From the NCBI GenBank assembly GCA_026400535.1, contig JAPLOU010000049.1:1-55572 (forward strand): a stretch of DNA of 55,572 nt, in the 5' to 3' direction. Below are positions 1-11,735 of this stretch, piece after piece (position 1 is the first letter of the stretch; every line of letters starts with the position of its first letter). Made by a program: the position numbers and the translations under genes. Under the pieces are notes generated by a model. It was not told the origin of the DNA, ran no database searches, and saw only the letters and a list, made by a program, of their open reading frames with translations. This DNA comes from Hyphomicrobiales bacterium. Lineage in GTDB: Bacteria; Pseudomonadota; Alphaproteobacteria; Rhizobiales; Beijerinckiaceae.

Positions 1-742
1 CAGACGGCCCATGTTGATGGCCTGCGCGTGCTTGTGCGCGAGGATCTCCTGGCAGGTGCGGACAGGTCTGGCCCGGCGGCGAAACTGGCCGGGCGCTGAC
101 GTGAGCCCTGGCGCCGGGCCGGATCGCTGTCGGTGCTGTGCCGCAGCGGTCATGCCGGCACAATGGGCCTGGCGCTGACCGCGCTCGGCTGTCTCGCCTT
201 CTCTGCCTGGCGCTGTCCCTCCCTGATGGAAGGCAATGACGACAGGCCTGTTTGATCATCGTCACCGATGAGGCGCTCGACGGGGCAAGAGGCGACAGCG
301 CTGTGTTGAAGACCAACCCGCTTATCGCGGTAATGCTTTGCATCCCGGCAGTCGCTGCCGCCCGTCTGTTCGCAGGCGCGGCCGAATGGCGGCTTCCGGC
401 GCACGATCCCGCCGTTGCGGCCATGGCGGCGACAGGACTGTGGCTGCAGGGCGGGCTGTGTCCTTCAGGCCTGCCCGGTGACGGCCCTGTCGTCACCGGC
501 TTTGCAGCGTTGGCAATCGGCGCCGTCCGCACCGGGTCTGGACAAAGCCCACCCGCGCAACGCCAGACCTGTCCTCGCAGCAGGCTCGATCCGGAACGGC
601 ATCTCCCGCGCCCGCCGTGCCCGGACCTGATTTCAGCCCAAAGCCGGACTTGCCGCCAGCCCACGCCATGCTTTAGACAGCGCGCAAAGACCTCATGTCG
701 GCGTGACACGGGGACGGATTTTATCGGGGAAGGTCGTTTGTC
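1..742. other. Leading region without an intact gene
   Basis: I see no intact gene here. A + frame of 32 codons enters from the left edge and stops at TGA 97-99. The opposite strand also has a coding-like frame leaving the window over bases 1-75, with strong GC at third positions, so a partial gene on either strand is possible. Between about 140 and 560, + strand frames give short hydrophobic stretches (for example GLALTALGCLAFSAW, and NPLIAVMLCIPAVAAARL near 318-370) that break off. This would fit a decayed membrane-protein gene, but no family is recognisable. The last 60 bases carry the leader of icd, with a good ribosome site (GGGGAAGG) about 10 bases before its ATG. Confidence 0.3.
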
Positions 743-1957
743 ATGAAAAAGATCAAGGTTGCGGGAACCGTCGTCGAGATGGATGGCGACGAGATGACCC
801 GCATCATCTGGCAGGGCATCAAGGACAAGCTGATCCACCCTTATCTCGATCTGAACCTCGAGTACTACGATCTTGGCATGGAGCATCGCGACGCCACCAA
901 CGACGAGGTCACCGTCGATGCCGCCAACGCCACGAAGAAGCACGGCGTGGCCGTGAAGTGCGCCACCATCACGCCGGACGAAGGCCGCGTGGCCGAGTTC
1001 AACCTCAAGCAGATGTGGAAGTCACCGAACGGCACGATCCGCAACATCCTCGGCGGCGTCATCTTCCGCGAGCCAATCATCTGCAAGAACGTGCCGCGCC
1101 TGGTGCCGGGCTGGACCCAGCCGATCATTGTCGGCCGCCACGCCTTCGGCGACCAGTATCGCGCCACCGATTTCCGTTTCCCCGGCAAGGGCACCCTGAC
1201 GATCAAGTTCGTTGGCGAGGACGGCGCCGTGATCGAAAAGGAGGTCTTCAAGTCTCCGGGCTCCGGCGTCGCGATGGCGATGTACAATCTTGACGACTCG
1301 ATCCGCGATTTCGCCCGCGCCTCGCTCAACTATGGCCTGAAGCGGAAGCTTCCGGTCTACATGTCGACGAAGAATACGATCCTGAAGGTCTATGACGGAC
1401 GCTTCAAGGATATCTTCGATGAGATCTTCAACAGCGAGTTCAAGACGCAGTTCGACGCGCTGAAGCTCACCTACGAGCATCGGCTGATCGACGACATGGT
1501 TGCCTCCGCCCTGAAGTGGTCGGGCGGCTATGTCTGGGCCACCAAGAACTATGACGGCGACGTGCAGTCCGACATCGTGGCGCAGGGCTTCGGCTCGCTC
1601 GGCCTGATGACCTCGGTGCTGATGACGCCGGACGGCAAGATCGTCGAATCCGAGGCGGCCCACGGCACGGTCACGCGCCACTACCGCGAACACCAGAAGG
1701 GCAAGGAAACCTCGACCAACTCGATCGCCTCGATCTATGCTTGGACCGGTGGCCTCAAGCACCGCGCCAAGCTCGATGGCAATGCCGAGCTCCAGCGCTT
1801 CGCCGAGACGCTCGAGCGTGTCTGCGTCGAAACGGTCGAAGGCGGCTTCATGACCAAGGACCTTGCGCTTCTGGTCGGCGCTGACCAGCGCTGGCTCTCG
1901 ACCACGGGCTTCCTCGACAAGGTCAGCGAGAACCTGACCAAGGCCATGGCGGCCTGA
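743..1957 (+). CDS. icd: NADP-dependent isocitrate dehydrogenase
   Basis: Cytoplasmic TCA-cycle enzyme that oxidatively decarboxylates isocitrate to 2-oxoglutarate with NADP. The 404-residue product has the length and sequence of the dimeric eukaryote-like class common in rhizobia, not the E. coli Icd class. Visible motifs are the isocitrate-binding stretch [12 protein letters not shown] (about residues 94-105) and the family signature [17 protein letters not shown] (about 268-284). The N-terminus [20 protein letters not shown] is typical, and a purine-rich ribosome site precedes the ATG. It stands alone on + and ends in a hairpin terminator at 1982-2007. It faces alaS tail to tail. The icd/alaS/recA neighbourhood is conserved in many Rhizobiales, which supports the taxonomic placement. 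Confidence 0.97.
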   Translation: MKKIKVAGTVVEMDGDEMTRIIWQGIKDKLIHPYLDLNLEYYDLGMEHRDATNDEVTVDAANATKKHGVAVKCATITPDEGRVAEFNLKQMWKSPNGTIRNILGGVIFREPIICKNVPRLVPGWTQPIIVGRHAFGDQYRATDFRFPGKGTLTIKFVGEDGAVIEKEVFKSPGSGVAMAMYNLDDSIRDFARASLNYGLKRKLPVYMSTKNTILKVYDGRFKDIFDEIFNSEFKTQFDALKLTYEHRLIDDMVASALKWSGGYVWATKNYDGDVQSDIVAQGFGSLGLMTSVLMTPDGKIVESEAAHGTVTRHYREHQKGKETSTNSIASIYAWTGGLKHRAKLDGNAELQRFAETLERVCVETVEGGFMTKDLALLVGADQRWLSTTGFLDKVSENLTKAMAA

Positions 1958-1981
1958 CAGATCAGGGCCCGCACAAACAAC

Positions 1982-2007
1982 AAGGGCCGGCTTGACGCCG
2001 GCCTTTT
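1982..2007 (+). terminator. Rho-independent terminator of icd
   Basis: GGCCGGC (1985-1991) pairs with GCCGGCC (1997-2003) around a 5-base loop, followed by TTTT. A-rich bases on the 5' side extend the stem into the T tract. It lies between the convergent icd and alaS and could stop transcription from both sides. Confidence 0.8.
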
Positions 2008-2035
2008 CGTGAGCTGGGGACCTGCGCCGGTTGCT

Positions 2036-4693
<2,658 letters not shown>

Positions 4694-4811
4694 GGCCCTG
4701 CCACCTGATGCTGAAAAATCGTGCGCGGACGGGGCCGCGCCTGACCTCTCTAGTGTCGGGTTTCATGCCTGTCCACAAGCTGGATCGCTGCCCCGCCTCT
4801 GGGTCCGGCAC

Positions 4812-4848
4812 AAAAAGGGCGGCGCAAACCGGCAAGGTTCGCGCCGCC
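4812..4848 (-). terminator. Rho-independent terminator of recA
   Basis: On the minus strand a 13-base stem (arms 4836-4848 and 4818-4830, one mismatch) with loop 4831-4835 is followed by CTTTTT (complement of 4812-4817). It lies 48 bases past the recA stop. Confidence 0.85.
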
Positions 4849-4895
4849 AATGCTGCTCGGTGAGCACGGCGCCCGGCTTGCGGGTGCCGCGATCG

Positions 4896-5984
4896 TCACA
4901 TCGGCTCGGTGTCGTCGAGATCGTCCGCCGTCGGCGCCACGTTGTCGAGAATCTTCTCGGCAACCGTGGCCTGGTTCTGCCGGATCATCATCTCGATCTT
5001 GGCGGCAATGTCGGGATTGGCCTTCAGGAACGTCTTGGCGTTCTCGCGGCCCTGGCCGAGGCGCTGGCTGTCGAACGAGAACCACGCGCCAGATTTCTCC
5101 ACAATGCCCGCCTTGACGCCAAGGTCGACCAGTTCGCCGACCTTGGAGATGCCTTCGCCGTACATGATGTCGAACTCGACCTGCTTGAACGGCGGCGCCA
5201 CCTTGTTCTTGACGACCTTGACGCGGGTCTGGTTGCCCACGGCCTCGTCGCGCTCCTTGATCGTCGAGGTGCGGCGGATGTCGAGGCGCACGGAGGCGTA
5301 GAACTTCAGCGCATTGCCGCCGGTGGTTGTTTCGGGTGAACCGTACATCACGCCGATCTTCATGCGGATCTGGTTGATGAAGATCACCATGGTGTTGGAG
5401 CGCGAGATCGAGCCGGTGAGCTTGCGCAGGGCCTGGCTCATCAGGCGTGCCTGCTGGCCGGGCTGGACCTCGCCCATCTCGCCCTCGATCTCCGAGCGCG
5501 GCACCAGGGCAGCGACCGAATCGACCACCAGAACGTCGATGGCGCCCGAGCGCACCAGCGTGTCGGTGATTTCCAGCGCCTGCTCGCCCGTGTCCGGCTG
5601 CGAAATCAGCAGATCGTCGAGCTTAACGCCGAGCTTGCGGGCATAGATCGGGTCGAGCGCATGCTCGGCGTCGATGAAGCCGCAGACGCCGCCCTTCTTC
5701 TGAGCTTCGGCGATGGTGTGCAGCGCCAGCGTGGTTTTGCCCGAGGATTCCGGCCCATAAATCTCGATGACGCGGCCCTTCGGCAGCCCGCCGACGCCAA
5801 GCGCGATGTCGAGGCCGAGCGAGCCTGTCGAAATCGTCTCGATCTCGACGGCCTGCTGGTTCTTGCCCAGCCGCATGATCGAGCCCTTGCCGAAGGCACG
5901 CTCGATCTGCGAGAGCGCTGCATCCAGAGCCTTGGTCTTGTCCATGGAGGAGCCTTCAACAAGTGAGAGTTTAGCTTGGGCCAT
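4896..5984 (-). CDS. recA: Recombinase RecA
   Basis: ATP-dependent strand-exchange protein and LexA co-protease. The 362-residue product is of normal length. It has Walker [10 protein letters not shown] (about residues 76-84), the Walker B strand LVVDSVAAL (about 150-158), and loop L2 sequence with [17 protein letters not shown]. The acidic tail ends [10 protein letters not shown] chose the ATG at 5984 ([11 protein letters not shown]) because it matches the usual rhizobial N-terminus; a 13-codon upstream extension to 6023 looks like leader. An SOS box lies at 6076-6090, 92 bases before the start, so expression is expected to be LexA-controlled. Confidence 0.98.
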   Translation of the reverse strand: MAQAKLSLVEGSSMDKTKALDAALSQIERAFGKGSIMRLGKNQQAVEIETISTGSLGLDIALGVGGLPKGRVIEIYGPESSGKTTLALHTIAEAQKKGGVCGFIDAEHALDPIYARKLGVKLDDLLISQPDTGEQALEITDTLVRSGAIDVLVVDSVAALVPRSEIEGEMGEVQPGQQARLMSQALRKLTGSISRSNTMVIFINQIRMKIGVMYGSPETTTGGNALKFYASVRLDIRRTSTIKERDEAVGNQTRVKVVKNKVAPPFKQVEFDIMYGEGISKVGELVDLGVKAGIVEKSGAWFSFDSQRLGQGRENAKTFLKANPDIAAKIEMMIRQNQATVAEKILDNVAPTADDLDDTEPM

Positions 5985-6075
5985 CGCCGGCGTCCTTATG
6001 GCACGGGGTGAGTGAGGGTACAAAGCGCATGCACCTCGATTATCCCCAATGTACCTTATTTGTTCTCATTCGCAA

Positions 6076-6090
6076 GTTCTTTTTTTGTTC
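6076..6090 (-). promoter_or_regulatory. SOS (LexA) box of recA
   Basis: The plus strand reads GTTC-TTTTTTT-GTTC, which is GAAC-N7-GAAC in the recA direction. This exactly matches the direct-repeat LexA site known for alphaproteobacteria. Another GTTC lies at 6062-6065. Position upstream of recA makes the assignment strong. Confidence 0.88.
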
Positions 6091-6234
6091 CTGTTCGCTG
6101 ACTGGCCCGGCGCCAGCGGGCGTCGGTTGACTGACACCCCTGTGGGGGCTGCTGCACCGCGATCTTGTGCGGATCCGGGATCGCTCTTTGTCGTGGCTGG
6201 AACCATCGCCATCGGTCGTCAAGCTGCCGATGCT

Positions 6235-7375
6235 CCGCGCCGCGTCGCACGGTTCCATGGTCGCCGCGAGGGCCTGCGCGGAATCGCCGCTGGAGCGGTG
6301 GTGCTGACCCACTGCACCGGGACCTGTCCGGTCGACGGCAACCGGGCCTGGTGGCTTTGTGCCTTCGGCGACTGTCCTTTGCAAACCAGTGCCTTGCCGT
6401 CTTCGGTGCGGTGTTCGGCGGGGGAGCGGCCGTCGGTCTGTTGGTTGTCCGGAGCAGTGATGTCCTGACGCTGTCCCTGCAGCGATCAAGCGCTACTGCT
6501 CCTGACACCGCCGCGGTTCTGCGCCGCCACTTGGTACGCCTGAGGCCGCCGATGTGGGTATCGATCGCTGTCTTCGCAGCGATCGTCACTGCGACGCCGC
6601 CTTCGATCGACACGCGAGACCTGTCAGCCTGGTTTCAGGCTGTCTTCGAGGCCGACAGCAACGGACCTGCCAGCATGCGCAACCGTCTTCTCAAGCAGAC
6701 ACAGCTGAACGTGGTTATCTGGATCATGCTGGTGGTGTTGATCGCGTCGTCATGGATCGTGCTTTTGTGTTCTCGCCGTCGGGACGATGGATGCGCCGTG
6801 CATTGCTGGTCGGCCTGATGGGCCTGGGCTGGATCTCCATTCGACCGGCGGAACGGACCTCGCTCGTGTCCTGTTCTGCGTCAGCCTGGCCTGCTGATAG
6901 CCGTCGGGCCCAAGAAAACTTCAGAGCCAGAATTTCGGAGCCAGGATTTCGGAGCCAGGATTTCGGTGTTGCGACCATCAGCGGCGATGGCCTGTCACGC
7001 GGTCGGGCTTTGTGCCGACGCCAGGCTGGGTGGCCTGACGGGATCTGGAAACACGATCGTTCTTGCCGCAGGCGCGGGCCTGCGGATCGTGGCCGTGCTC
7101 GCGCTGGCCCGCGCGCCTGTCGTCCACGGGCTTGACCATCGGCTCGGCCGCCTTGCAGGACGGGTGTCTTGCAGTGTCTGTTGTCTCCACATCCCCGCGA
7201 TTTCCGTCATGGCACAGCTGTTCCTGCGCGCCGGCTTTGCCGCCTCGGCATCAGGCGTCCTTCGCCCGCAGTCGTCGTGGCGACCTTGATCACAACGCGT
7301 ATCATCGCCTCGGTCTGCCATCGCTGGATTGAAGCGCCATCGGTCAGGCTGGGCCGTGCCTGCTCGGAGCGAATC
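6235..7375 (+). pseudogene. Decayed acyltransferase-3 (OafA/YrhL-like) gene
   Basis: Pieces of a membrane O-acyltransferase appear in the right order but in different frames. The N-terminal signature EGLRGIAAGAVVLTH is at about 6268-6312. The first-loop arginine motif RRHLVRLRPPMWVSIAVFAA is at about 6520-6580. Further hydrophobic segments run through 6700-6770. A late segment, LGRLAGRVSCSVCCLHIPAI, is near 7143-7203. The C-terminal helix with HRWIEAPSVRLGR is near 7319-7357. No single frame joins them, and stops interrupt every frame, so this is a pseudogene of an approximately 380-codon gene. Such enzymes acylate cell-surface sugars in the inner membrane. A 14-bp tandem repeat (6924-6965) sits in the middle. 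Confidence 0.65.
6924..6965. repeat. 14-bp tandem repeat, three copies
   Basis: The unit GAGCCAGGATTTCG occurs at 6924-6937 (one substitution, A for G), 6938-6951 and 6952-6965 (identical). It lies inside the decayed acyltransferase gene. A 14-bp unit shifts frame, so it may have contributed to or followed inactivation. Confidence 0.9.
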
Positions 7376-7505
7376 GTGCAAGGCGGATCCGCATGGACCC
7401 CATGCTGCGCTGAGCGCGCGATGAGACTAAATTGTCGGACATTGCCTTAACCGGACCCTTACCGGTTGCGGGCCATAGCTCGGGAGCAACAACCGGAGTC
7501 GTCTG

Positions 7506-8255
7506 GTGTCCCAGCCCCATGCCCTGACCATTCGTGGCCTCGTCAAGCAATTCGGCGCCTTTCGCGCCGTCGACGGCCTTGATCTCGATGTGCGCCGCGG
7601 CGAACTTTACGCCCTGCTCGGACCGAACGGCGCCGGCAAGACGACCACGCTGCGCATCGTGGCAGGCCTTCTGGCCCCCGATGAGGGCGCCATCGAGGTG
7701 TGCGGGGTGGACCGGCTGCGTGATCCGGTGGCGTCGAAGCGCCTTGTGGCCTGGCTTCCGGACGAGCCGATGATCTATGACAAGCTCAGCCCGGTCGAGT
7801 ACCTCGGCTTTGTCGCCAGCCTCTGGCAGGTTGCTCCCGACGAGGCCAGGCGCCGCAGCGACGAGCTGATCACGGCGCTTGAGCTGGCCAAGGTGGCCCA
7901 TCAGCGCTGCGAGGGCTTCTCCAAGGGCATGCGCCAGAAGGTGGCGCTTGCGGGCGCGCTGATCCACGATCCGCAGTTGCTGATTCTCGATGAGCCACTG
8001 ACCGGCCTTGACGCCTCGATGGCGCGGCATGTGAAGGGGCTGCTGCAGGAGCGGGTCGCCAGGGGCGCGACCGTAATCCTCACCACCCACATTCTCGAAG
8101 TCGCCGAGCGGCTCAGCGACCGGATCGGCATCATCCGCAACGGCCGGCTGGTCAGCGAGGGCACGATGGAGGAGCTGCGTCCGGGCACCGGCCCGCGGGA
8201 CAGCACGCTGGAAGACGTTTTCCTCGACATCGTGGCGCAGGCACAGGCCGCATGA
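7506..8255 (+). CDS. ABC-2 type exporter, ATP-binding subunit
   Basis: ATPase of a two-gene ABC exporter. The 249-residue product has Walker A GPNGAGKTT (about residue 39), a degenerate signature EGFSKGMRQKVALAGAL (about 137), Walker B LLILDEPLTGLD (about 157) and the H-loop TTHIL. The sequence resembles the drug/Na-efflux (CcmA/NatA) group. Start is the GTG at 7506, because GGAG lies 8 bases upstream and the protein begins SQPHALTIRGLVKQFG. It overlaps the next gene by 4 bases (ATGA), which implies translational coupling with the permease. Substrate cannot be read from the sequence. Confidence 0.9.
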   Translation: MSQPHALTIRGLVKQFGAFRAVDGLDLDVRRGELYALLGPNGAGKTTTLRIVAGLLAPDEGAIEVCGVDRLRDPVASKRLVAWLPDEPMIYDKLSPVEYLGFVASLWQVAPDEARRRSDELITALELAKVAHQRCEGFSKGMRQKVALAGALIHDPQLLILDEPLTGLDASMARHVKGLLQERVARGATVILTTHILEVAERLSDRIGIIRNGRLVSEGTMEELRPGTGPRDSTLEDVFLDIVAQAQAA

Positions 8256-9808
8256 CGCGCGCAACCGTGAGCCCCGCAACAGCCGTCCTGCTGAACGAGT
8301 GGCGTCTTGCGACGCGCGGCCTCGCCGACATGATTGGACGCGGCGGCGAGCGTCCGGGTCTGCGCCTGGCCGGACTCCTGTCGGTCATGCTGCTGGTCGT
8401 CTTCGGCATCGCTTCAGCCATCCTGAGCCAGGTCGGTGTGCTCGATGCGGGCAACGCGAAAACACTGGTCACGGTCTCGGTCAACCTGAGCTTCATCTTC
8501 ATCCTGATGATCTCGGCTGCGCTCGATTCGGCGACGTTCACGCTCTACAGCCGGGGCGACTACGACCTGCTGTTTTCGGCGCCGGTCTCGCCGCGGGTGA
8601 TCCTGCTGGTCCGCGCCGCCAATGTCTTCTGCTTCACCATCGCCAAGGTGACGCTCTATGGCGCGCCATTCCTGATGCTGCTCGCCCTGGAGCGGGGACC
8701 GCAATGGCTGCTGGGCTTTCCACTCTTCATGGCCCTGGCGCTGGCGGCCAGTGCGTTGGCCATTGGCCTTGCCATGGCCTTCGTGCGGCTGATCGGCATC
8801 AAGCGCACCCGCGTCGTCTCGCAGGTGATCGCTGCGCTCGCCGGCCTGCTCGTCTTCGTCATGATGCAGTGGGATGTCGTGATCGCTCCGGCGGTCAAGG
8901 ACAGCATCGCCACGCCCGAAGGGAACCTGCCGGACGGCCTGTTCTGGCAGCTGGCCTTTGCGCCGGCCCGCGCCCTTCTGGGCGATGGCTCTGCCGCGTT
9001 TCTGGTCATTGCCCTGGCAGGCCTGTTCTGCGCTGGGCTGCTGATGGTCCTGGCTCGCCCCTTCGCTGACAATGCGGTGTTGGCCGCAGGCACCGAGGCG
9101 GCGCCGGCGTCGTCGCCGCGCAAGCAGGACAAGGCCTCGTTCGGCCGCTCGCCCTTCGCGGCGCTGGCGCTGAAGGAACGCCGGCTGATCCTGCGTGACC
9201 CCTGGATCCTGTCACAGATCCTGATGCAGTGCCTGTTCCTGCTGCCGATCAGCATCTTCGCCGTGCACCAGTTCCTCATCGGCAAGCAGGATGCATCCTC
9301 CCTGGCCCCGCTGCTTGTGGTCCTCAGTGGCCAGATCGCCGGCGGCCTCGCCTGGATCGCGCTCGCCGCCGATGATGCGCCTGACCTGGTCGCCACGGCG
9401 CCGCTCGATGGCGCCACCATGCGCCGGGCAAAGCTCTTCGCGGTGGCCTGGCTGACCTGGGTGTTGGTGGCCACGCCACTGATCCTGCTGCTCTGGGCCG
9501 TGCCGGCGACCGGGCTGATGAGTTTCTGCGGCGTGGCGGCCAGCGTGGTCTGCGCCATCCTGATCAATCTCTGGCACCAGCCCAGGAACACGCGCGTCGG
9601 CATGATCAGGCGCCGCGCCAAGGGCTCGACCATCGTCAACCTGATGGAGATCGGCTGCCTGATGCTGATTGGCACAACCGTTTGGCTGATGCTGCAAGGC
9701 CTCCCGTCGATGGCGCTTGCCGCTATGGGGTTGGCCGCTGTCGTCATGGCGATGCTCTATGTGGCCCGGCGTCCCACCCTTCCGGGCGTTGAGCCCGCGC
9801 AGGGCTGA
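8252..9808 (+). CDS. ABC exporter permease, large ABC-2-like membrane protein
   Basis: Membrane partner of the ATPase just upstream (4-base overlap). The 518-residue product has roughly a dozen hydrophobic segments in two halves: about residues 30-250 and 320-510. A charged cytoplasmic linker between them includes SPRKQDKASFGRS. It is about twice the length of a usual ABC-2 permease, so it probably represents a fused pair and could form the whole channel with two ATPases. No signal peptide is evident; residues 1-25 are soluble. A weak similarity to large ABC-2/Na-efflux permeases is all I can claim; the transported compound is unknown. Confidence 0.82.
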   Translation: MTRATVSPATAVLLNEWRLATRGLADMIGRGGERPGLRLAGLLSVMLLVVFGIASAILSQVGVLDAGNAKTLVTVSVNLSFIFILMISAALDSATFTLYSRGDYDLLFSAPVSPRVILLVRAANVFCFTIAKVTLYGAPFLMLLALERGPQWLLGFPLFMALALAASALAIGLAMAFVRLIGIKRTRVVSQVIAALAGLLVFVMMQWDVVIAPAVKDSIATPEGNLPDGLFWQLAFAPARALLGDGSAAFLVIALAGLFCAGLLMVLARPFADNAVLAAGTEAAPASSPRKQDKASFGRSPFAALALKERRLILRDPWILSQILMQCLFLLPISIFAVHQFLIGKQDASSLAPLLVVLSGQIAGGLAWIALAADDAPDLVATAPLDGATMRRAKLFAVAWLTWVLVATPLILLLWAVPATGLMSFCGVAASVVCAILINLWHQPRNTRVGMIRRRAKGSTIVNLMEIGCLMLIGTTVWLMLQGLPSMALAAMGLAAVVMAMLYVARRPTLPGVEPAQG

Positions 9809-9843
9809 CGCAGGCAGTCCGATCAGCCCCGCCGGTACCGCGT

Positions 9844-10497
9844 TCAGGCCATCAGCCGGGCGACCTGGCTGCGCACGAAGGGCAGCAACTCTCGGTCGAA
9901 CCAGGGGTTGCTCTTCAACCAGCCATTGTTGCGCCACGACGGATGCGGCAGTGGAATGATCCGCGGCGTGCCGCTTCGGCCGTAGATCGTCTCCCAGTTC
10001 TGCACCAGTTCGGTCAATCCGCCGCCGCCGCCCCGGCGGCCGAGGTGATACTCCTGCGCATACTGGCCAATCGCAAGAATGAGCTCGATCTGCGGCATTC
10101 CTTCGAAGACGCGCGCCCGCCAGAGCGGCGCGCACTCCCGGCGCGGCGGCAGGTCCCCGCCCTTGGCGTCTTGCCCCGGAAAGCAATGGCCCATCGGCAC
10201 GATGGCAACCTTCGCCGCATCATAAAAGTGCGCCTCGCTGAGGCCGAGCCATTCGCGCAGCCTCACTCCGGAAGGGTCCATGAAGGGCTTCCCGGTGGCG
10301 TGGGCGAGGGTGCCTGGTGCCTGGCTGGCGATGCAGATGCGCGCGGTCGCACTCGCCTGGATGATCGGACGTGGCTCATGCGGCAATGGCCTGTCCTTGC
10401 GCGGCATGTCGCGGCAGACGCGGCAGGCCCGCAACTCGGCGACAAGCTCGTCGAGCGTGACAGTCAGGGTTTCATCGGATCGGATCTTGCGGGGCAT
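9844..10497 (-). CDS. Uracil-DNA glycosylase family protein
   Basis: Member of the UDG superfamily (COG1573-like). The 217-residue product has a CRVC pair near residue 35. The active-site strand SQAPGTLAHATGKPF is about residues 57-71, followed by DPSGVRLREWLG. Motif 3 near the C-terminus, PLPHPSWRNNGWLKSNPWF, carries the catalytic-loop His. Unlike family 4/5 enzymes it lacks the full four-cysteine iron-sulfur pattern that I can recognise, so it probably belongs to the less studied HPSxRN subgroup. It would excise damaged bases from DNA or act on related nucleic acid. It converges on the ABC exporter and lies upstream of no obvious partner. Confidence 0.82.
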   Translation of the reverse strand: MPRKIRSDETLTVTLDELVAELRACRVCRDMPRKDRPLPHEPRPIIQASATARICIASQAPGTLAHATGKPFMDPSGVRLREWLGLSEAHFYDAAKVAIVPMGHCFPGQDAKGGDLPPRRECAPLWRARVFEGMPQIELILAIGQYAQEYHLGRRGGGGGLTELVQNWETIYGRSGTPRIIPLPHPSWRNNGWLKSNPWFDRELLPFVRSQVARLMA

Positions 10498-10536
10498 GGT
10501 GTCCCTTACACCATCAACGGCGCTTGTCAGGTCCCC

Positions 10537-11154
10537 TCATGCCCCCCAACTTGGGCGGACCATGAGCCGCGCATGCCAGGCGGCCAGATGGGTGAGGCCC
10601 GGCGGGACGTCGATCCTTGGCACACGGGCAAAGTCGAGCGAGACGCCGCCGGTGATGTCGGCGATGCTGACCTGCTCGCCGCAGATGAAGGGGCGACCGT
10701 CGCCGAGATGGTCGTTGATCATCTGCATCTGAACCTGCGCGCGCTCACGGTTGGCCTCGCCCCAGGCGGCCACCTGCGGCACTTCGCGATGGGCCATGTG
10801 CGCGTTGGTGTGGCGGAAGGTCTGCGCGATGTTGGTGTAAAGCCCGAACTCCAGCCGCCGGTTCCACATCTCGACCAGCGCGCGCTCCCTGGCTCCGGTG
10901 CCGAACAGGGCGGGGGTGGGGTGCAGTTCCTCGAAATAGCGGCAGATGGCGACGCTCTCTGAAATCACCGTGCCGTCATCCAGCACCAGCGCCGGCGTGC
11001 CCATCCACGGGTTGAGGCGTGCAAATTCCGGCTTCCTGTGCTCCAGCCCGGCCAGATCAAGCTGGATCAGTTCGGGCATCGGCAGGCCCTTCTCGGCAAT
11101 GAAGATGCGGGCACGGCGCGGGTTCGGCGCACGGGTCACGTCATAGAGCTTCAT
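10537..11154 (-). CDS. Glutathione S-transferase
   Basis: Cytosolic glutathione transferase of 205 residues. The N-terminal thioredoxin fold begins MKLYDVTRAPNPRRARIFIAE. It contains the cis-Pro region GTPALVLDDGTVISES, where the conserved ES binds the gamma-glutamyl group. The C-terminal all-helical domain follows from about residue 85. I took the ATG at 11154, since upstream in-frame codons to 11208 do not resemble a GST. It is a single gene on minus, 39 bases upstream of the UDG-family gene in the same direction, so the two may share a transcript. Substrate unknown; the first residues fit the broad beta-like bacterial group. Confidence 0.9.
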   Translation of the reverse strand: MKLYDVTRAPNPRRARIFIAEKGLPMPELIQLDLAGLEHRKPEFARLNPWMGTPALVLDDGTVISESVAICRYFEELHPTPALFGTGARERALVEMWNRRLEFGLYTNIAQTFRHTNAHMAHREVPQVAAWGEANRERAQVQMQMINDHLGDGRPFICGEQVSIADITGGVSLDFARVPRIDVPPGLTHLAAWHARLMVRPSWGA

Positions 11155-11219
11155 GGTCAGACCCCTCTTGGCGGCATCGACGAGACCAGAAATGCCGGTT
11201 CCGGTCAATCACCCGCTTG

Positions 11220-11588
11220 TCCGGATCAGGCTGTCGATTGGCGCCCTGGTCATTCGTCATGGACAAGGAAGGCGCATGGCCCTCGACGGTTGTCCCCCTC
11301 CATGGGAGTTGCTCGCGCTCGCGCCAAGCGTCGGCAGCGCGGTCGGGCTGGCCGCAGCGCTGGGCCGGTCGGATGATCCGGGGCACGGCCCGCGGGCGGG
11401 TCTTGCCGTGTGCGACGCCTTCAGCGCGCAGATCGGTGACGATGTCCAGCTTTCGTGGGCGACGAAGGGCATGTTGCCATGGCGAGGCCCGCGAGCAGTT
11501 TCAGCGCGCAATCGCCCTGAGCGCCGACCCGGAAATCGGGGCCGTTCTGGCAGGCTCCATCGCGCAGATGCTCCGTCAGGGACTGTGA
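11220..11588 (+). pseudogene. Possible decayed gene of unknown family
   Basis: The roughly 580-base gap between the GST and molybdenum-enzyme genes has no intact gene. Two plus-strand frames give protein-like stretches that join if a frameshift near 11480 is allowed. The first (about 11275-11490) includes GLAVCDAFSAQIGDDVQ. The second (about 11490-11588) includes EQFQRAIALSADPEIGAVL and ends at a TGA at 11586. I do not recognise the family. It could also be chance open sequence in GC-rich DNA. Confidence 0.25.
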
Positions 11589-11735
11589 TCCTGACATGGC
11601 CAACAGAGCAGGTCGCTCGCGAGACATGGCCTGTCAAGTTCAGCCTTGTGTCCAAAGCCGGCAGGAACACTGTCACGCTATCCGGTTTCCGCGATGCCGG
11701 AAGTCGGGAGGATGGCTGAAGACCTTGAGCTGGGG

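Noticed and set aside
743..1762. Minus-strand frames inside icd
   Set aside because: Shadow of the highly biased codon use of icd; no homology or ribosome site.
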